From assembly GCF_001461825.1 (NCBI RefSeq), contig NZ_LLZC01000012.1:496001-560000 (forward strand): a stretch of DNA of 64,000 nucleotides. Direction: 5' to 3'. Below, piece by piece: positions 18,426-28,595 of the stretch. This DNA is from Bacillus velezensis (lineage in GTDB: Bacteria > Bacillota > Bacilli > Bacillales > Bacillaceae). Both the position numbers and the translations under genes were made by a program. Under the pieces are notes generated by a model. The model was given only the letters and a program-made list of their open reading frames with translations, was not told the origin of the DNA and ran no database searches. The stretch's first letter is position 1. Every line of letters begins with the position of its first letter.

Positions 18426-18815
18426 ATTGAGATTGTTCAAATTGTAGGTTTAGGCCTGATCGCTACATTTCTCTCCCTGATCGTAAAAGAACAGAAACCG
18501 ACTTTTGCGTTTATGATTGTCGTCTTCAGCGGCTGCGTAATCTTTCTTTATCTCATCGACCAGATTTACGACATTATCAGAATGATAGAAAAAATAGCCG
18601 TCAATGCAAATGTCAACATGGTTTATGTGGAAACTATTTTAAAAATTATCGGCATCGCCTACATCGCTGAATTCGGAGCGCAGCTTACAAAGGATGCGGG
18701 CCAGGGAGCGATTGCTTCGAAAATAGAGCTGGCCGGAAAAATTTTGATACTGGTAATGGCCGTGCCGATACTCACCGTCATTATTGAAACGATTCTCGGA
18801 CTTATTCCTTCGTGA
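18426..18815 (+). CDS. spoIIIAD: SpoIIIAD, channel membrane protein with non-canonical start
   Basis: About 129 residues with three or four membrane helices. The conserved family sequence (EIVQIVGLGLIATFLSLIV onward) begins well upstream of the first in-frame ATG (18513), and that ATG would remove the first helix. Between the spoIIIAC stop (18411) and the conserved sequence there is no ATG, GTG or TTG in frame. The choices are ATT 18426 (with GGGGGG 7 bases upstream), ATT 18432, or TTA 18420, the place where B. subtilis SpoIIIAD (MQIDIVQ) starts. I annotate ATT 18426. The remainder matches B. subtilis almost residue for residue. Confidence 0.85.
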   Translation: MEIVQIVGLGLIATFLSLIVKEQKPTFAFMIVVFSGCVIFLYLIDQIYDIIRMIEKIAVNANVNMVYVETILKIIGIAYIAEFGAQLTKDAGQGAIASKIELAGKILILVMAVPILTVIIETILGLIPS

Positions 18816-18847
18816 TCATAAATAAAATGGAAAGGGGGGCACAAAAA

Positions 18848-20056
18848 ATGAAGCGCTTTCGGTGGGCGGGAGCTTTTTTGTTCATCCTCTTATTTTTTCA
18901 GACTGAATGTGTACAAGCTGCCGGAACAGACGGTGCGTCGCAGGAAACCGCAGTTCACCAAGAATCCGCTGATGAAGTGGCGAAAAAGCAGGCCGAAGCG
19001 CTGAAAACAGAAGGCATCGGAAAGTTTTGGGACGACATCATGACAGAATACGGCGGTCTTCTGCCTGAAAGCCAAAAGGGAAGCATCATCGACTTTATTA
19101 ACGGAGAAAAAACGTTCTCACCGGAGGCATGGCTGAAGGCTTTATTTTCATACTTGTTTCATGAAGTGCTCGCAAACGGAAAGCTTCTGGGAACTTTGAT
19201 TCTTCTCACCATTTTTTGTGTCATTCTGCAGCTCCTGCAAAATGCGTTCCAGCAGAGCACCGTCAGCAAAGTGGCTTATGCAATCGTCTACATGGTGCTG
19301 ATTATTCTCGCTTTAAACAGCTTTCATGTTGCCGTCAATTATGCCAGTGAAGCGATCCAGACGATGACAAGCTTCATTCTCGCGCTCATCCCGCTTTTAC
19401 TTGCGCTTTTGGCGTCTTCCGGGGGAGCCGTCTCCGCAGCTTTTTTTCACCCCGTTATTTTATTTCTGATGAATACGAGCGGCCTTCTCATTCAAAACAT
19501 CGTCATGCCGCTTATCTTCCTGTCAGCGATTTTAAGCATCGTCAGCACGATGACGGATCAATATAAAGTCACGCAGCTTGCCAATCTGCTCAGAAATATC
19601 GCGATCGGCGCGCTTGCCGTATTCCTCACCGTGTTTCTCGGCGTCATCTCCGTACAGGGGGCTTCGGCTGCCGTGACGGACGGGATTACGCTCAGGACTG
19701 CAAAATTTATAACAGGCAATTTTATTCCCGTACTCGGCCGGATGTTTACGGATGCGACGGATACGGTCATCAGCGCCTCGCTCCTATTAAAAAACACCGT
19801 GGGAATCCTCGGAGTCGGAATTTTGATCTGCATCTCCGCGTTTCCGGCGATCAAAGTGCTCTCGCTCGCTTTTATTTATAAGCTCGCGGCCGCTATTCTG
19901 CAGCCGCTCGGAGGCGGGCCCGTCATTACGTGCCTCGGCGTCATCAGCAGAAGCGTACTGTATATTTTCGCGGCGCTCGCCATCGTCTCTCTCATGTTTT
20001 TCCTCAGCATCACAGTCATTATTACAGCAGGCAACCTCACCATGATGATGAAATAA
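18848..20056 (+). CDS. spoIIIAE: SpoIIIAE, polytopic channel protein
   Basis: A 402-residue protein with a cleavable-looking signal sequence (FRWAGAFLFILLFFQTECVQAAG), a hydrophilic extracytoplasmic segment to about residue 110 and then six to eight membrane helices. In B. subtilis it is a core membrane component of the SpoIIIA channel. The start ATG 18848 has RBS GGGGGG and suits the signal peptide; an upstream in-frame ATG at 18812 has no RBS. Confidence 0.94.
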   Translation: MKRFRWAGAFLFILLFFQTECVQAAGTDGASQETAVHQESADEVAKKQAEALKTEGIGKFWDDIMTEYGGLLPESQKGSIIDFINGEKTFSPEAWLKALFSYLFHEVLANGKLLGTLILLTIFCVILQLLQNAFQQSTVSKVAYAIVYMVLIILALNSFHVAVNYASEAIQTMTSFILALIPLLLALLASSGGAVSAAFFHPVILFLMNTSGLLIQNIVMPLIFLSAILSIVSTMTDQYKVTQLANLLRNIAIGALAVFLTVFLGVISVQGASAAVTDGITLRTAKFITGNFIPVLGRMFTDATDTVISASLLLKNTVGILGVGILICISAFPAIKVLSLAFIYKLAAAILQPLGGGPVITCLGVISRSVLYIFAALAIVSLMFFLSITVIITAGNLTMMMK

Positions 20057-20072
20057 AGGAGGCCCATTGGAT

Positions 20073-20693
20073 ATGAGCTTTTTAACAGAATGGCTGACAA
20101 GCATTATTTTATTTATCTTATTCGCCATCGTCATCGACATGCTGCTGCCCAGCTCCAGTATGCAAAAATACGCAAAGATGGTTGTCAGCCTGCTGTTAAT
20201 CATTGTCATGCTCAACCCGATATTCAAACTTTTCAAAACAGACCCGGAAATCATCTTCGATTATTTGACAAAACAAGAGCAATCTCAATCCGCTGATATA
20301 AAAAATCAAATCAAATCAGAAAAAAAAGAAATACAAGCATCAAACCGCGCATATGTTTTAGAAGAAATGGCTGTCCAACTAAAAAAGAAAGCGGAGGAGA
20401 TGTTCAGTCATGACGAATACAAAATAGACGACATCCGCCTTACAGCGGAAGAACAGGTTCGTTCAGAAGAAGATGTAAAAACGATCAGCGTGTATATGGC
20501 CCCATCTTCTGAAAAAACCGTGCAAACCGTCGCACCGATCGACATCCGCACAGACCGCAAATACGAACCGGAAGGCGCAGCCGACAAAAAAGAGGCCGCA
20601 GACATCAAAGGAAAACTTGCGGATATATGGGAAATCGGCAGTGAGAAAATTACGGTTTATATGGAAGGCGGGGAGAAAAACGGCCATGAATAA
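20073..20693 (+). CDS. spoIIIAF: SpoIIIAF, channel membrane protein
   Basis: A 206-residue protein with two N-terminal membrane helices (about 5-22 and 33-50), then a soluble domain with charged helices and a ring-building-like C-terminal part. ATG 20073 is chosen, with AAGGAGG ten bases upstream; the in-frame TTG 20067 is too close to the RBS. It overlaps spoIIIAG by 8 bases. Confidence 0.94.
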   Translation: MSFLTEWLTSIILFILFAIVIDMLLPSSSMQKYAKMVVSLLLIIVMLNPIFKLFKTDPEIIFDYLTKQEQSQSADIKNQIKSEKKEIQASNRAYVLEEMAVQLKKKAEEMFSHDEYKIDDIRLTAEEQVRSEEDVKTISVYMAPSSEKTVQTVAPIDIRTDRKYEPEGAADKKEAADIKGKLADIWEIGSEKITVYMEGGEKNGHE

Positions 20694-21378
20694 AAACGGA
20701 CTATGGACCATACTCAAAAAACAGCTGATGATCGGACAGGCGAAAGACGGAGAAAAACCAAAACTGACAAAATATCATTACTTTCTGTTCGTGTTTGTGC
20801 TCGGGGTATCTTTTATGCTGGTCAGCCAGCTGTTCTCTTCACCGGAGAAAACCGGGAAGGACCAAACGGCGCAGACCGTCATGTCCGGCCGAACGGAAGA
20901 CAAAAGCGGGCAAAAAAGCGCACCCGTTTTTAAGGCATCGAAAGACGGCAGCGCCAAAACCACGATCGATGATTACGAAAGAGACTATGAAAACCAGCTG
21001 AAAGAAATCCTTGAAACGATTATCGGCGTGGAGGATGTCTCAATTGTCGTAAACGTAGACGCAACATCTTTGAAAGTGTTTGAGAAAAATAAAACGAAAA
21101 AAGACACCACCACTGAAGAAACCGATAAAGAAGGCGGCAAAAGAAGCGTAACCGATCAAACCTCTGAAGAACAAATTGTCATGATTCGAAACGGGGACCA
21201 GGAAACCCCGGTCGTCGTCCAGACGAAAAAGCCCGATATCCGCGGTGTACTCGTTGTCGCTCAGGGAGTGGACAACGTTCAAATAAAAAAAACCATCATT
21301 GATGCCGTCACAAGGGTGCTCGATGTTCCGAGCTATCGTGTAGCGGTTGCCCCTAAAAAAATCAAGGAGGATTCATAA
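20686..21378 (+). CDS. spoIIIAG: SpoIIIAG, ring-forming channel protein
   Basis: A 230-residue bitopic protein: a short cytoplasmic N-terminus, one membrane helix (about 30-50) and an intermembrane domain with ring-building (EscJ/PrgK-like) segments interrupted by a charged insert rich in Lys/Thr/Glu. In B. subtilis it forms a large ring in the intermembrane space. The start overlaps the end of spoIIIAF. Confidence 0.95.
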   Translation: MNKNGLWTILKKQLMIGQAKDGEKPKLTKYHYFLFVFVLGVSFMLVSQLFSSPEKTGKDQTAQTVMSGRTEDKSGQKSAPVFKASKDGSAKTTIDDYERDYENQLKEILETIIGVEDVSIVVNVDATSLKVFEKNKTKKDTTTEETDKEGGKRSVTDQTSEEQIVMIRNGDQETPVVVQTKKPDIRGVLVVAQGVDNVQIKKTIIDAVTRVLDVPSYRVAVAPKKIKEDS

Positions 21379-21381
21379 ATC

Positions 21382-22032
21382 ATGCTGAAAAAACAAACGG
21401 TTTGGCTTTTAACAATGCTCAGTCTCGTCGTGGTATTAAGTGTTTATTATATTATGTCGCCGGAAAGCAAAAATGCCGTGCAGATGAAAAGCGAAAAAAG
21501 CAGCGGAGAAGTCGCCACTGAAAAAACGCCGGCTCCTGAAACGAAAGATAAGAGCGGAAGCGGCACGGAAAAAGAAGACGGCACAAAAGGAACGAAAGAT
21601 TCTAAAGGCACAAAAGAGGATAAAGAAACATCAGCCGAAGCATCGGACAAAGACGGATCGGTCGCCACAGAAACAGCTGATGAAAACTTATTTACCGCAT
21701 ACCGTATGGAACTTGAAGACGCGAGAAGCAAAGAAAGGGAACAGTTAAACAGCATTGTTTCAAGCGATGATGCGACCGCAAAGGAAAAAAGCGAAGCCTA
21801 CGATAAAATGACGGCGCTGAGCAATGCTGAAGGGACGGAAAAACAGCTGGAAACGCTGATTAAAACACAAGGCTACAAAGATGCGCTCGTGGATGCTGAA
21901 GGAGACAAAATCAACATTACCGTCATGTCTGACAAACATTCAAACGCAAAAGCTTCCGCTATCATTGACCTGGTGGAAAAAGAAATCAAGACGATGAAAG
22001 ACGTCGCCGTCACGTTTGAACCGACAAAGTAA
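21382..22032 (+). CDS. spoIIIAH: SpoIIIAH, SpoIIQ partner protein
   Basis: A 216-residue bitopic protein with one N-terminal membrane helix (about 7-26). Next come a long low-complexity linker of Lys/Thr/Glu/Gly/Ser with repeated GTK units (about 35-100) and the globular YscJ-like domain (about 105-216) that binds forespore SpoIIQ across the intermembrane space. Last gene of the operon, three bases after spoIIIAG and followed by a terminator. Confidence 0.96.
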   Translation: MLKKQTVWLLTMLSLVVVLSVYYIMSPESKNAVQMKSEKSSGEVATEKTPAPETKDKSGSGTEKEDGTKGTKDSKGTKEDKETSAEASDKDGSVATETADENLFTAYRMELEDARSKEREQLNSIVSSDDATAKEKSEAYDKMTALSNAEGTEKQLETLIKTQGYKDALVDAEGDKINITVMSDKHSNAKASAIIDLVEKEIKTMKDVAVTFEPTK

Positions 22033-22044
22033 GAGACCTGAACC

Positions 22045-22067
22045 GCCCGCACCCGCTGCGGGCTTTT
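22045..22067 (+). terminator. Terminator of the spoIIIA operon
   Basis: GCCCGC (22045-22050) pairs with GCGGGC (22058-22063), followed by TTTT. Confidence 0.8.
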
Positions 22068-22089
22068 CTGATGTCATTTTAGATCAGTG

Positions 22090-22118
22090 TTGAATTTACA
22101 CAAGCGCTCCTGTAAGAT
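22090..22118 (+). promoter_or_regulatory. SigA-type promoter of accB-accC
   Basis: TTGAAT (22090-22095), 17-base spacer, TAAGAT (22113-22118), about 70 bases before the accB start. Found by eye. Confidence 0.5.
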
Positions 22119-22185
22119 AAACATAGTATGTACTTTTAGTAGCAACCCATAAATTTCTATTTTTTATACATAGGAGTGGAAACTG

Positions 22186-22665
22186 ATGTTAAAAATCAAC
22201 GAAATTCATGAACTGATAAAAAGAATCGATGAATCTTCCATCGACGAATTTGTTTACGAAATTGAAGGCGTAAGCCTCAAACTGAAAAAAAATGAAGCGC
22301 CGGCAGTGAATGTAACGGGACAAGCCCAAGCCGTTCCCGCCGCTTACGCACCTGCTCCGCAGGCTGCAAAACCGGAAGCGCGTGAAGCCGCTCCTGCTCA
22401 GGAAGCGCCGAAACAAGACGAAAACCTGCACAAAATTACGTCTCCGATGGTCGGAACGTTTTATGCTTCTTCATCGCCGGAAGCCGGCCCTTACGTAAAC
22501 CAAGGTTCAAAAGTGAGCGAAAATACAGTTGTTTGTATCGTAGAAGCAATGAAACTCTTTAACGAGATTGAAGCCGAAGTAAAAGGAGAAATCGTTGAAG
22601 TGTTAGTTGAAAACGGCCAGCTGGTCGAATACGGACAACCTCTATTTCTTGTAAAAGCTGAGTAA
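22186..22665 (+). CDS. accB: Biotin carboxyl carrier protein of acetyl-CoA carboxylase
   Basis: A 159-residue carrier. A helical N-terminus is followed by an Ala/Pro-rich hinge (about 38-75) and the C-terminal biotinyl domain with the biotin lysine in [12 protein letters not shown] (Lys123). It carries the carboxyl group between the carboxylase and transferase parts of acetyl-CoA carboxylase, the first step of fatty acid synthesis. RBS TAGGAG. Followed by accC after 14 bases. Confidence 0.97.
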   Translation: MLKINEIHELIKRIDESSIDEFVYEIEGVSLKLKKNEAPAVNVTGQAQAVPAAYAPAPQAAKPEAREAAPAQEAPKQDENLHKITSPMVGTFYASSSPEAGPYVNQGSKVSENTVVCIVEAMKLFNEIEAEVKGEIVEVLVENGQLVEYGQPLFLVKAE

Positions 22666-22679
22666 GGAGACCTGCTATT

Positions 22680-24032
22680 ATGATTAAAAAGCTATTGATC
22701 GCCAACCGAGGAGAAATCGCCGTCAGAATCATCCGGGCCTGCAAAGAGCTGGGCATTGAAACTGTAGCCGTTTATTCTGAGGCAGATAAAGACGCCCTGC
22801 ATGTCCAAATGGCCGATGAGGCTTTTTGTATCGGGCCGAAAACATCAAAAGAAAGCTATTTAAATGTAACGAACATCGTCAGCGTCGCAAAGCTGACCGG
22901 CACGGATGCGATTCATCCGGGATACGGGTTTTTAGCTGAAAACGCCGACTTTGCCGAGCTGTGCGAGGAATTAAACGTAACGTTTGTCGGCCCTACGGCT
23001 GACGCCATTTCAAAAATGGGAACAAAAGATATCGCGCGCGACACGATGCAGCTGGCGGGCGTGCCGATTGTGCCCGGTTCAAAAGGAATCATAAAAAATA
23101 CGGAAGAAGCGGTTTCGCTTGCAGGTGAAATTGGGTATCCTGTCATTATAAAAGCCACTGCGGGCGGAGGCGGAAAAGGCATCCGGGTCGCACGCACAGA
23201 AGAAGAACTGATCAAAGGCATTGAGATTACCCAGCAGGAAGCCGCTACGGCATTCGGAAATCCGGGTGTGTACATCGAGAAGTACATCGAAGATTTCCGC
23301 CATGTTGAAATTCAGGTGCTTGCGGATAATTACGGAAACACGATCCATCTCGGAGAGCGTGACTGTTCTATCCAAAGACGTCTGCAAAAACTTCTTGAAG
23401 AGTCACCGTCACCTGCGCTTGATTCTGAAATCAGGGAGCAGATGGGCGAAGCAGCGGTAAAAGCAGCTAAGGCCGTCGGTTACACGGGAGCCGGCACAGT
23501 AGAATTCATCTATGACTACAGAGAACAGCGCTACTACTTCATGGAAATGAACACGCGTATTCAAGTAGAGCACCCTGTCACAGAAATGGTGACGGGAACG
23601 GATCTGATCAAAGAACAGATCAAAGTGGCATCCGGACAGGAGCTTTCGCTCAGACAGGAAGACGTTGAATTTAACGGCTGGGCGATTGAATGCCGCATCA
23701 ACGCTGAAAATCCTGCGAAAAACTTCATGCCTTCACCCGGTAAAATTAACATGTACCTGCCGCCGGGCGGACTTGGCGTACGCGTGGATTCAGCCGCATA
23801 TCCCGGCTATTCGATCCCGCCGTACTATGACAGTATGATTGCTAAAGTCATCACATACGGAACAACGCGTGATGAGGCAGTCGCACGGATGAAACGCGCG
23901 CTGAGCGAATTCGTGATTGAAGGTATTGAAACGACGATTCCGTTCCATTTGAAACTGCTTGAACACGAAACATTTGTCAGCGGAGAGTTTAATACAAAGT
24001 TTTTAGAAACATATGATGTAATGGGCTCATAA
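22680..24032 (+). CDS. accC: Biotin carboxylase subunit of acetyl-CoA carboxylase
   Basis: A 450-residue ATP-grasp enzyme that carboxylates biotin on AccB. The N-terminal domain ([20 protein letters not shown]), the glycine-rich ATP lid ([14 protein letters not shown]) and the catalytic [15 protein letters not shown] block are all intact. Standard length for the family. RBS AAGGAG. It is in an operon with accB and, after 21 bases, yqhY. Confidence 0.97.
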   Translation: MIKKLLIANRGEIAVRIIRACKELGIETVAVYSEADKDALHVQMADEAFCIGPKTSKESYLNVTNIVSVAKLTGTDAIHPGYGFLAENADFAELCEELNVTFVGPTADAISKMGTKDIARDTMQLAGVPIVPGSKGIIKNTEEAVSLAGEIGYPVIIKATAGGGGKGIRVARTEEELIKGIEITQQEAATAFGNPGVYIEKYIEDFRHVEIQVLADNYGNTIHLGERDCSIQRRLQKLLEESPSPALDSEIREQMGEAAVKAAKAVGYTGAGTVEFIYDYREQRYYFMEMNTRIQVEHPVTEMVTGTDLIKEQIKVASGQELSLRQEDVEFNGWAIECRINAENPAKNFMPSPGKINMYLPPGGLGVRVDSAAYPGYSIPPYYDSMIAKVITYGTTRDEAVARMKRALSEFVIEGIETTIPFHLKLLEHETFVSGEFNTKFLETYDVMGS

Positions 24033-24053
24033 TTTTTGCGGGAGGTGAATTGA

Positions 24054-24461
24054 ATGGAAGACAACAGTGTGCTTAAAATGGATCATGATGAGGCTCATTT
24101 AGGCAAGGTTGAAATTGCTCCTGAGGTCATTGAAGTCATTGCCGGCATCGCCGCTTCCGAAGTTGAAGGAGTTGCTGAAATGCGCGGCAATTTCGCCACG
24201 GGCGTCGTAGAACGCTTCGGCAAAATCAATCACGGCAAAGGCGTAAAGGTCGATTTAGCCGATGACGGGATTACCATCGACGTCTATTGCGTCGTTCAAT
24301 TCGGGATCTCGATCCCGAAAGTGGCGGCAAGCGTTCAGGAGAATATCCGACAAACCTTATTAAACATGACGTCTCTTACCATTAATGAAATCAATATTCA
24401 TATCGTCGGCATTCAATTTGACACGAAAGCCCAAGAAGTCGAAATCGACGAAGAAATGTAA
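24054..24461 (+). CDS. yqhY: Asp23/Gls24 family protein YqhY
   Basis: A 135-residue Asp23-family (DUF322) protein: GKVEIAPEVIEVIAGIAASEVEGV at the start, then VVERFGK and VYCVVQFGISIPKVAASVQENI. In Bacillus the family is conserved next to acc genes and is thought to restrain acetyl-CoA carboxylase activity. RBS GGGAGGTGA. Last gene of the acc operon, followed by a strong terminator. Confidence 0.93.
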   Translation: MEDNSVLKMDHDEAHLGKVEIAPEVIEVIAGIAASEVEGVAEMRGNFATGVVERFGKINHGKGVKVDLADDGITIDVYCVVQFGISIPKVAASVQENIRQTLLNMTSLTINEINIHIVGIQFDTKAQEVEIDEEM

Positions 24462-24465
24462 TGAG

Positions 24466-24510
24466 CGTATAAAAACCAAGGGGATGGGCAGCCCTTTGGT
24501 TTTTTATACG
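24466..24510 (+). terminator. Terminator of accB-accC-yqhY
   Basis: CGTATAAAAACCAAGGG pairs with CCCTTTGGTTTTTTATACG around a short loop; the T-rich right arm gives a terminator, and the long A/T stem would also work in reverse. Confidence 0.9.
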
Positions 24511-24517
24511 TTTCCCG

Positions 24518-24580
24518 TCATTTCAGGCATGAAGAAAGCCGGCTTACAAACGGCAGCCGAGTTTCTTCATGCTGTGAAAT
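24518..24580. repeat. Long interrupted stem-loop between yqhY and nusB
   Basis: Perfect 11-base arms GCATGAAGAAA (24527-24537) and TTTCTTCATGC (24562-24572) enclose an inner GGCT/AGCC stem, with three-base internal loops on each side. Pairing extends imperfectly outward (TTTCA/TGAAA). No T run follows, so it is not an ordinary terminator. The rest of the 264-base gap holds the nusB leader and no gene that I can see. Confidence 0.6.
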
Positions 24581-24725
24581 CCGAATGAAATTAATACGGT
24601 TTGTGAAAATATTCGGCATTAGGGTGAAAAAACCTAAATTTCGACATGCGATTGAGAAAAAAATATGTTATGATCTCTTTAAGCTTAACGACAAGCGGAT
24701 AAAGCGGATCTGAAGGAGAAAGAAA

Positions 24726-25118
24726 ATGAAAAGAAGAACAGCTAGAGAAAAAGCTTTGCAGGCACTTTTTCAGATTGATGTCAGCGATATTGCACCGAAC
24801 GATGCCATTGAGCACGCGCTCGATGGTGAAAAAACAGATGCCTTCTTTGAACAGCTGGTGTACGGAGTGATCGAACATCAGGTTCAGCTTGATGAAATGA
24901 TTTCCGGCCATCTCGTCAATTGGAAGCTTGACCGGATTGCAAACGTAGACCGCGCGATCCTGCGTCTGGCGGTGTATGAAATGGTTTATTCTGACGACAT
25001 TCCTGCTAACGTGTCATTAAACGAAGCAATCGAGCTGGCAAAACGGTTCGGCGACGATAAAGCTGCAAAATTCGTAAACGGGGTTCTTTCTAACATTAAA
25101 ACTGATATCGAATCATAG
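24726..25118 (+). CDS. nusB: Transcription antitermination factor NusB
   Basis: A 130-residue all-helical NusB protein that, with NusE (S10), supports rRNA antitermination. The N-terminal [19 protein letters not shown] block binds boxA RNA; the [13 protein letters not shown] block is the other family signature. RBS GAAGGAG. folD follows after 11 bases, so the two are likely co-transcribed. Confidence 0.96.
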   Translation: MKRRTAREKALQALFQIDVSDIAPNDAIEHALDGEKTDAFFEQLVYGVIEHQVQLDEMISGHLVNWKLDRIANVDRAILRLAVYEMVYSDDIPANVSLNEAIELAKRFGDDKAAKFVNGVLSNIKTDIES

Positions 25119-25129
25119 GAGGAAAGAAA

Positions 25130-25981
25130 ATGACTGCAACAATCATCGACGGAAAAGAAACGGCTAAAGAAAAACGCGAACAATTGGCAAAAGAAGTAGA
25201 AGAGCTGAAAGCACAAGGCGTAGTGCCTGGCTTGGCGGTCATTTTAATCGGAGACGATCCCGCTTCTGTTTCATATGTGACAGGCAAGAAAAAAGCCGCT
25301 GAAACAATGGGAATGAAATTTAAGCTTGACCGCTTTGACTCAAGCTTAACCGAGGCGGAGCTTTTAACAGTGATTGATCAGTATAATCAAAATCCGGAAT
25401 TCCACGGCATTCTCGTCCAGCTGCCGCTCCCGGATCATATTTCTGAAAAAGCCGTAATCGAGCGGATCTCCCCTGATAAGGATGTTGACGGTTTCCACCC
25501 TCTCAACGTCGGGAAAATGCTGCTTGGCGAAGATACATTTCTTCCATGCACGCCGCACGGAATTGTCGAGTTACTGAAAAAGACGAACGTAGATCTTTCC
25601 GGCAAAGAAGTTGTTGTAGTCGGACGAAGCAATATTGTCGGTAAACCGGTCGGCCAGCTGCTGCTGAACGAAAACGCGACCGTCACATATTGCCATTCCC
25701 GCACGAAAAATATGTCTGAGCATACGAAAAAAGCAGATATTCTTGTGGTAGCGGTCGGTAAAGCGAACTTCATCAAAGCCGATCAAATCAAAGAGGGCGC
25801 CATTGTCATTGATGTCGGCGTCAACCGTCTCGAAAGCGGAAAACTCTGCGGAGACGTTCAGTTTGATGAAGCGAAAGAAAAAGCATCTTTCATTACGCCG
25901 GTGCCGGGCGGAGTAGGTCCGATGACCATCACAATGCTTGCGCATAATACTGTTAAATCTGCCAGACGTACGTTATCATAG
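25130..25981 (+). CDS. folD: Methylenetetrahydrofolate dehydrogenase/cyclohydrolase FolD
   Basis: A 283-residue bifunctional enzyme that interconverts methylene-, methenyl- and formyl-tetrahydrofolate. The catalytic Lys is in [11 protein letters not shown], the folate pocket in [10 protein letters not shown], the NADP domain in [17 protein letters not shown], and the C-terminal signature PGGVGPMT is present. RBS AGGAGG. It uses the C1 units produced by the gcv system upstream. A terminator follows. Confidence 0.97.
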   Translation: MTATIIDGKETAKEKREQLAKEVEELKAQGVVPGLAVILIGDDPASVSYVTGKKKAAETMGMKFKLDRFDSSLTEAELLTVIDQYNQNPEFHGILVQLPLPDHISEKAVIERISPDKDVDGFHPLNVGKMLLGEDTFLPCTPHGIVELLKKTNVDLSGKEVVVVGRSNIVGKPVGQLLLNENATVTYCHSRTKNMSEHTKKADILVVAVGKANFIKADQIKEGAIVIDVGVNRLESGKLCGDVQFDEAKEKASFITPVPGGVGPMTITMLAHNTVKSARRTLS

Positions 25982-26022
25982 ATAACCGGAGACAGTCACA
26001 AAAAGTGTGACAATGAGCACGA

Positions 26023-26069
26023 TACCCGCTTCTTAAGGCTCCTTTCAGCCAGAGCGGGTTTTCTTAGTT
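26023..26069 (+). terminator. Terminator after folD
   Basis: ACCCGCT and AGCGGGT arms around an inner AGGCTCCTTTCAGCC hairpin, followed by TTTTCTT. Confidence 0.75.
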
Positions 26070-26104
26070 TAGGGCAAAAAGCCTTTATGAAAGGAGTGCA
26101 GGAT

Positions 26105-27451
26105 GTGAGTGAAGCGGCATATGTCACGGTTTCCGCGCTGACCAAATACATTAAACGAAAATTCGATGTGGACCCTCATCTTGAGGACATTTGGATTAAG
26201 GGTGAGCTCTCCAATGTTAAAATCCATACGAGAGGCCACATTTATTTTACATTAAAAGATGAGCATGCCCGCATGCAGGCCGTCATGTTTCAGAGGCAAA
26301 GTTCGAGGCTTGCGTTTAAGCCCGAGGACGGAATGAAGGTCATCGTAAGAGGCGGTATCTCCGTCTATGAACCGAGCGGAAGCTATCAGCTGTACGCGAA
26401 AGAAATGCAGCCGGACGGTGTGGGGGCGCTCTACTTAGCATATGAAGAATTAAAGAAAAAACTTGCCGGCGAAGGGTTGTTTGATGACCGGCATAAGCAG
26501 GCCATCCCCGCTTTTCCGGCTACGATCGGGGTCGTCACGTCACCGACGGGAGCAGCCGTCAGAGACGTCATTACCACACTCAAAAGAAGATACCCCCTTG
26601 TGAAAGTCATTGTGCTTCCCGCGCTCGTTCAAGGTGAAAATGCCAGCAGATCGATTGTGAAGCGCATTGAAGAAGCCAATGCACAAAAAATGTGTGACGT
26701 CCTGATCGTCGGAAGGGGAGGGGGCTCGATCGAAGAATTGTGGGCATTTAACGAAGAAATCGTGGCCCGGGCGATTTTTGCTTCCGCCATTCCGATTATA
26801 TCAGCCGTCGGACATGAAACAGATTTTACAATCAGTGATTTCGTCGCGGATATCCGGGCGGCAACGCCGACAGGAGCGGCAGAAATCGCCGTTCCCCACA
26901 CGACGGACTTAATGGAACGGACAAAAACGGCGGAAGTCCGCCTGACAAGAGCGATGCAGCAGCATATCAGCAAGAAAAAAGAACGGGTCCAATCGCTCCA
27001 GTCATCCTACGCGTTCCGTTTTCCGAAACGATTGTATACCCAAAAAGAACAGCAGTTTGACCTTTTGTATCAGCAGTTCCAATCACAGCTCACAGGGCTT
27101 ACGGACAGGAAACAAAGGCAGCTGGAGCGGAATACGTACAGATTAACGGCGCTCCACCCTGAAACCCAGCTGAAACAGGCGAAAAAACGGTACGAGGAGC
27201 GCTCAAATCAGCTCGCCCGAAGCATGAATGTCCAGCTGAAGCAGCTTCATTCGCAGTTTCAGACGGTTCTTGGTAAACTGAATGCATTAAGTCCCCTTCA
27301 GGTGATGGAGAGAGGATACAGTCTGGCCTATAAAGACAAAGAGCTGATCAAAAGCGTTGATCAAGTGGAACAAAATGATACGCTTGAAGTAAAGATGACA
27401 GACGGCGTTCTGACGTGTGAAGTATTGCAAAAGAGAGGCGAACGAAAATGA
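26105..27451 (+). CDS. xseA: Exodeoxyribonuclease VII large subunit
   Basis: A 448-residue large subunit of the single-strand exonuclease. It has an N-terminal OB-fold ([23 protein letters not shown]), then the catalytic core with [29 protein letters not shown] and [17 protein letters not shown], and a long C-terminal coiled-coil region. The start is GTG 26105 with AAGGAG nine bases upstream, which gives a normal N-terminus. It overlaps xseB by four bases. Confidence 0.96.
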   Translation: MSEAAYVTVSALTKYIKRKFDVDPHLEDIWIKGELSNVKIHTRGHIYFTLKDEHARMQAVMFQRQSSRLAFKPEDGMKVIVRGGISVYEPSGSYQLYAKEMQPDGVGALYLAYEELKKKLAGEGLFDDRHKQAIPAFPATIGVVTSPTGAAVRDVITTLKRRYPLVKVIVLPALVQGENASRSIVKRIEEANAQKMCDVLIVGRGGGSIEELWAFNEEIVARAIFASAIPIISAVGHETDFTISDFVADIRAATPTGAAEIAVPHTTDLMERTKTAEVRLTRAMQQHISKKKERVQSLQSSYAFRFPKRLYTQKEQQFDLLYQQFQSQLTGLTDRKQRQLERNTYRLTALHPETQLKQAKKRYEERSNQLARSMNVQLKQLHSQFQTVLGKLNALSPLQVMERGYSLAYKDKELIKSVDQVEQNDTLEVKMTDGVLTCEVLQKRGERK

Positions 27452-27702
27452 CAGAAACCAAAAAAAGTGAAGAGCTGACATTTGAAGAGGCGATGAAAGG
27501 CCTTGAAGGCATTGTGGCAAAGCTTGAAGAAGGAGACGTGCCGCTGGAGCAGGCGATTAATTATTTTCAGGAAGGGATGGCCCTTTCAAAAATGTGCCAT
27601 GAAAAGCTTCAGCATGTCGAAAAGCAAATGGACTTTATTTTAAAAGATAACGGAGAACTTGCACCTTTCAGCGTTCAGGAGGAAGACGAAGGTGACAAAT
27701 AA
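27448..27702 (+). CDS. xseB: Exodeoxyribonuclease VII small subunit
   Basis: An 84-residue helical protein with the family motif [24 protein letters not shown]. Several copies bind the coiled-coil of XseA to form the active nuclease. Its ATG overlaps the xseA stop (ATGA) and its end overlaps the start of ispA by 11 bases, giving a tightly coupled three-gene unit. Confidence 0.96.
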   Translation: MTETKKSEELTFEEAMKGLEGIVAKLEEGDVPLEQAINYFQEGMALSKMCHEKLQHVEKQMDFILKDNGELAPFSVQEEDEGDK

Positions 27703-28582
27703 ACTGGACGCATTTTTAGCATCGCGCAAACAACTGATTGAACAGCAGCTTTCTTTATATACAGAACGGCTTGCGATGCCGGAAACCCTCAAAAAATCTA
27801 TGCTGTATTCTTTGGAAGCGGGCGGAAAGAGGCTGCGCCCCCTCGTCGTCTTAGCCGTTCTGAATGCTTACGGAAAAGATGAAAAAGACGGGATTCCGGT
27901 CGGGTGCGCTGTCGAAATGATTCATACGTATTCTTTAATCCATGATGATCTTCCTTGCATGGACGATGATGATCTGCGCCGGGGAAAGCCCACAAACCAT
28001 AAAGTCTTCGGAGAAGCGGCGGCCGTATTGGCCGGAGACGGGCTTCTGACAGAAAGCTTTAAATTGATCACATCTTACGTGTCTGAGGCGGTTTCAGCAG
28101 AAAAACGCCTCCGTCTCGTCGATGAGCTGATCAGCGCGGCAGGAACGGAAGGAATGGTCGGCGGGCAGGCTGCCGACATGGAAGCGGAACAAAAGCGGAT
28201 AACGCTTGAGGAGCTGGAATCCATCCACGAGCGGAAAACGGCCAAGCTCCTCGGTTTTTCCGTGACGGCGGGCGCCATTTTGGCAGATGCACCGGAGGAT
28301 GAAGTCGAAAAGCTCCGTTTGTTCAGCAGCCATATCGGCATCGGATTTCAAATCAGAGACGACATCCTTGATATTGAAGGGCATGAGGAGAGGATCGGCA
28401 AACCGGTCGGCTCAGACACGTCGAACGAAAAATCAACGTATCCGTCGCTTTTAACGCTTGAAGGCGCGAAAGAAAAGCTTGCGTATCATATCAGCGAGGC
28501 GAAACAGATCATCAGCGGCCTTTCTCTTCAGAAAGAACTGCTGCATGACCTCTGTGATTTAATCGCGGCGAGAGATCATTAA
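27692..28582 (+). CDS. ispA: Geranyl/farnesyl diphosphate synthase IspA
   Basis: A 296-residue short-chain polyprenyl synthase. Both Asp-rich motifs are present: the first in [20 protein letters not shown], the second in [21 protein letters not shown] binds the diphosphate. The start is GTG 27692 with RBS GGAGGAAG, inside the xseB end. It feeds isoprenoid synthesis together with dxs immediately downstream. Confidence 0.95.
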   Translation: MTNKLDAFLASRKQLIEQQLSLYTERLAMPETLKKSMLYSLEAGGKRLRPLVVLAVLNAYGKDEKDGIPVGCAVEMIHTYSLIHDDLPCMDDDDLRRGKPTNHKVFGEAAAVLAGDGLLTESFKLITSYVSEAVSAEKRLRLVDELISAAGTEGMVGGQAADMEAEQKRITLEELESIHERKTAKLLGFSVTAGAILADAPEDEVEKLRLFSSHIGIGFQIRDDILDIEGHEERIGKPVGSDTSNEKSTYPSLLTLEGAKEKLAYHISEAKQIISGLSLQKELLHDLCDLIAARDH

Positions 28583-28595
28583 AAACGGTCCTGAT

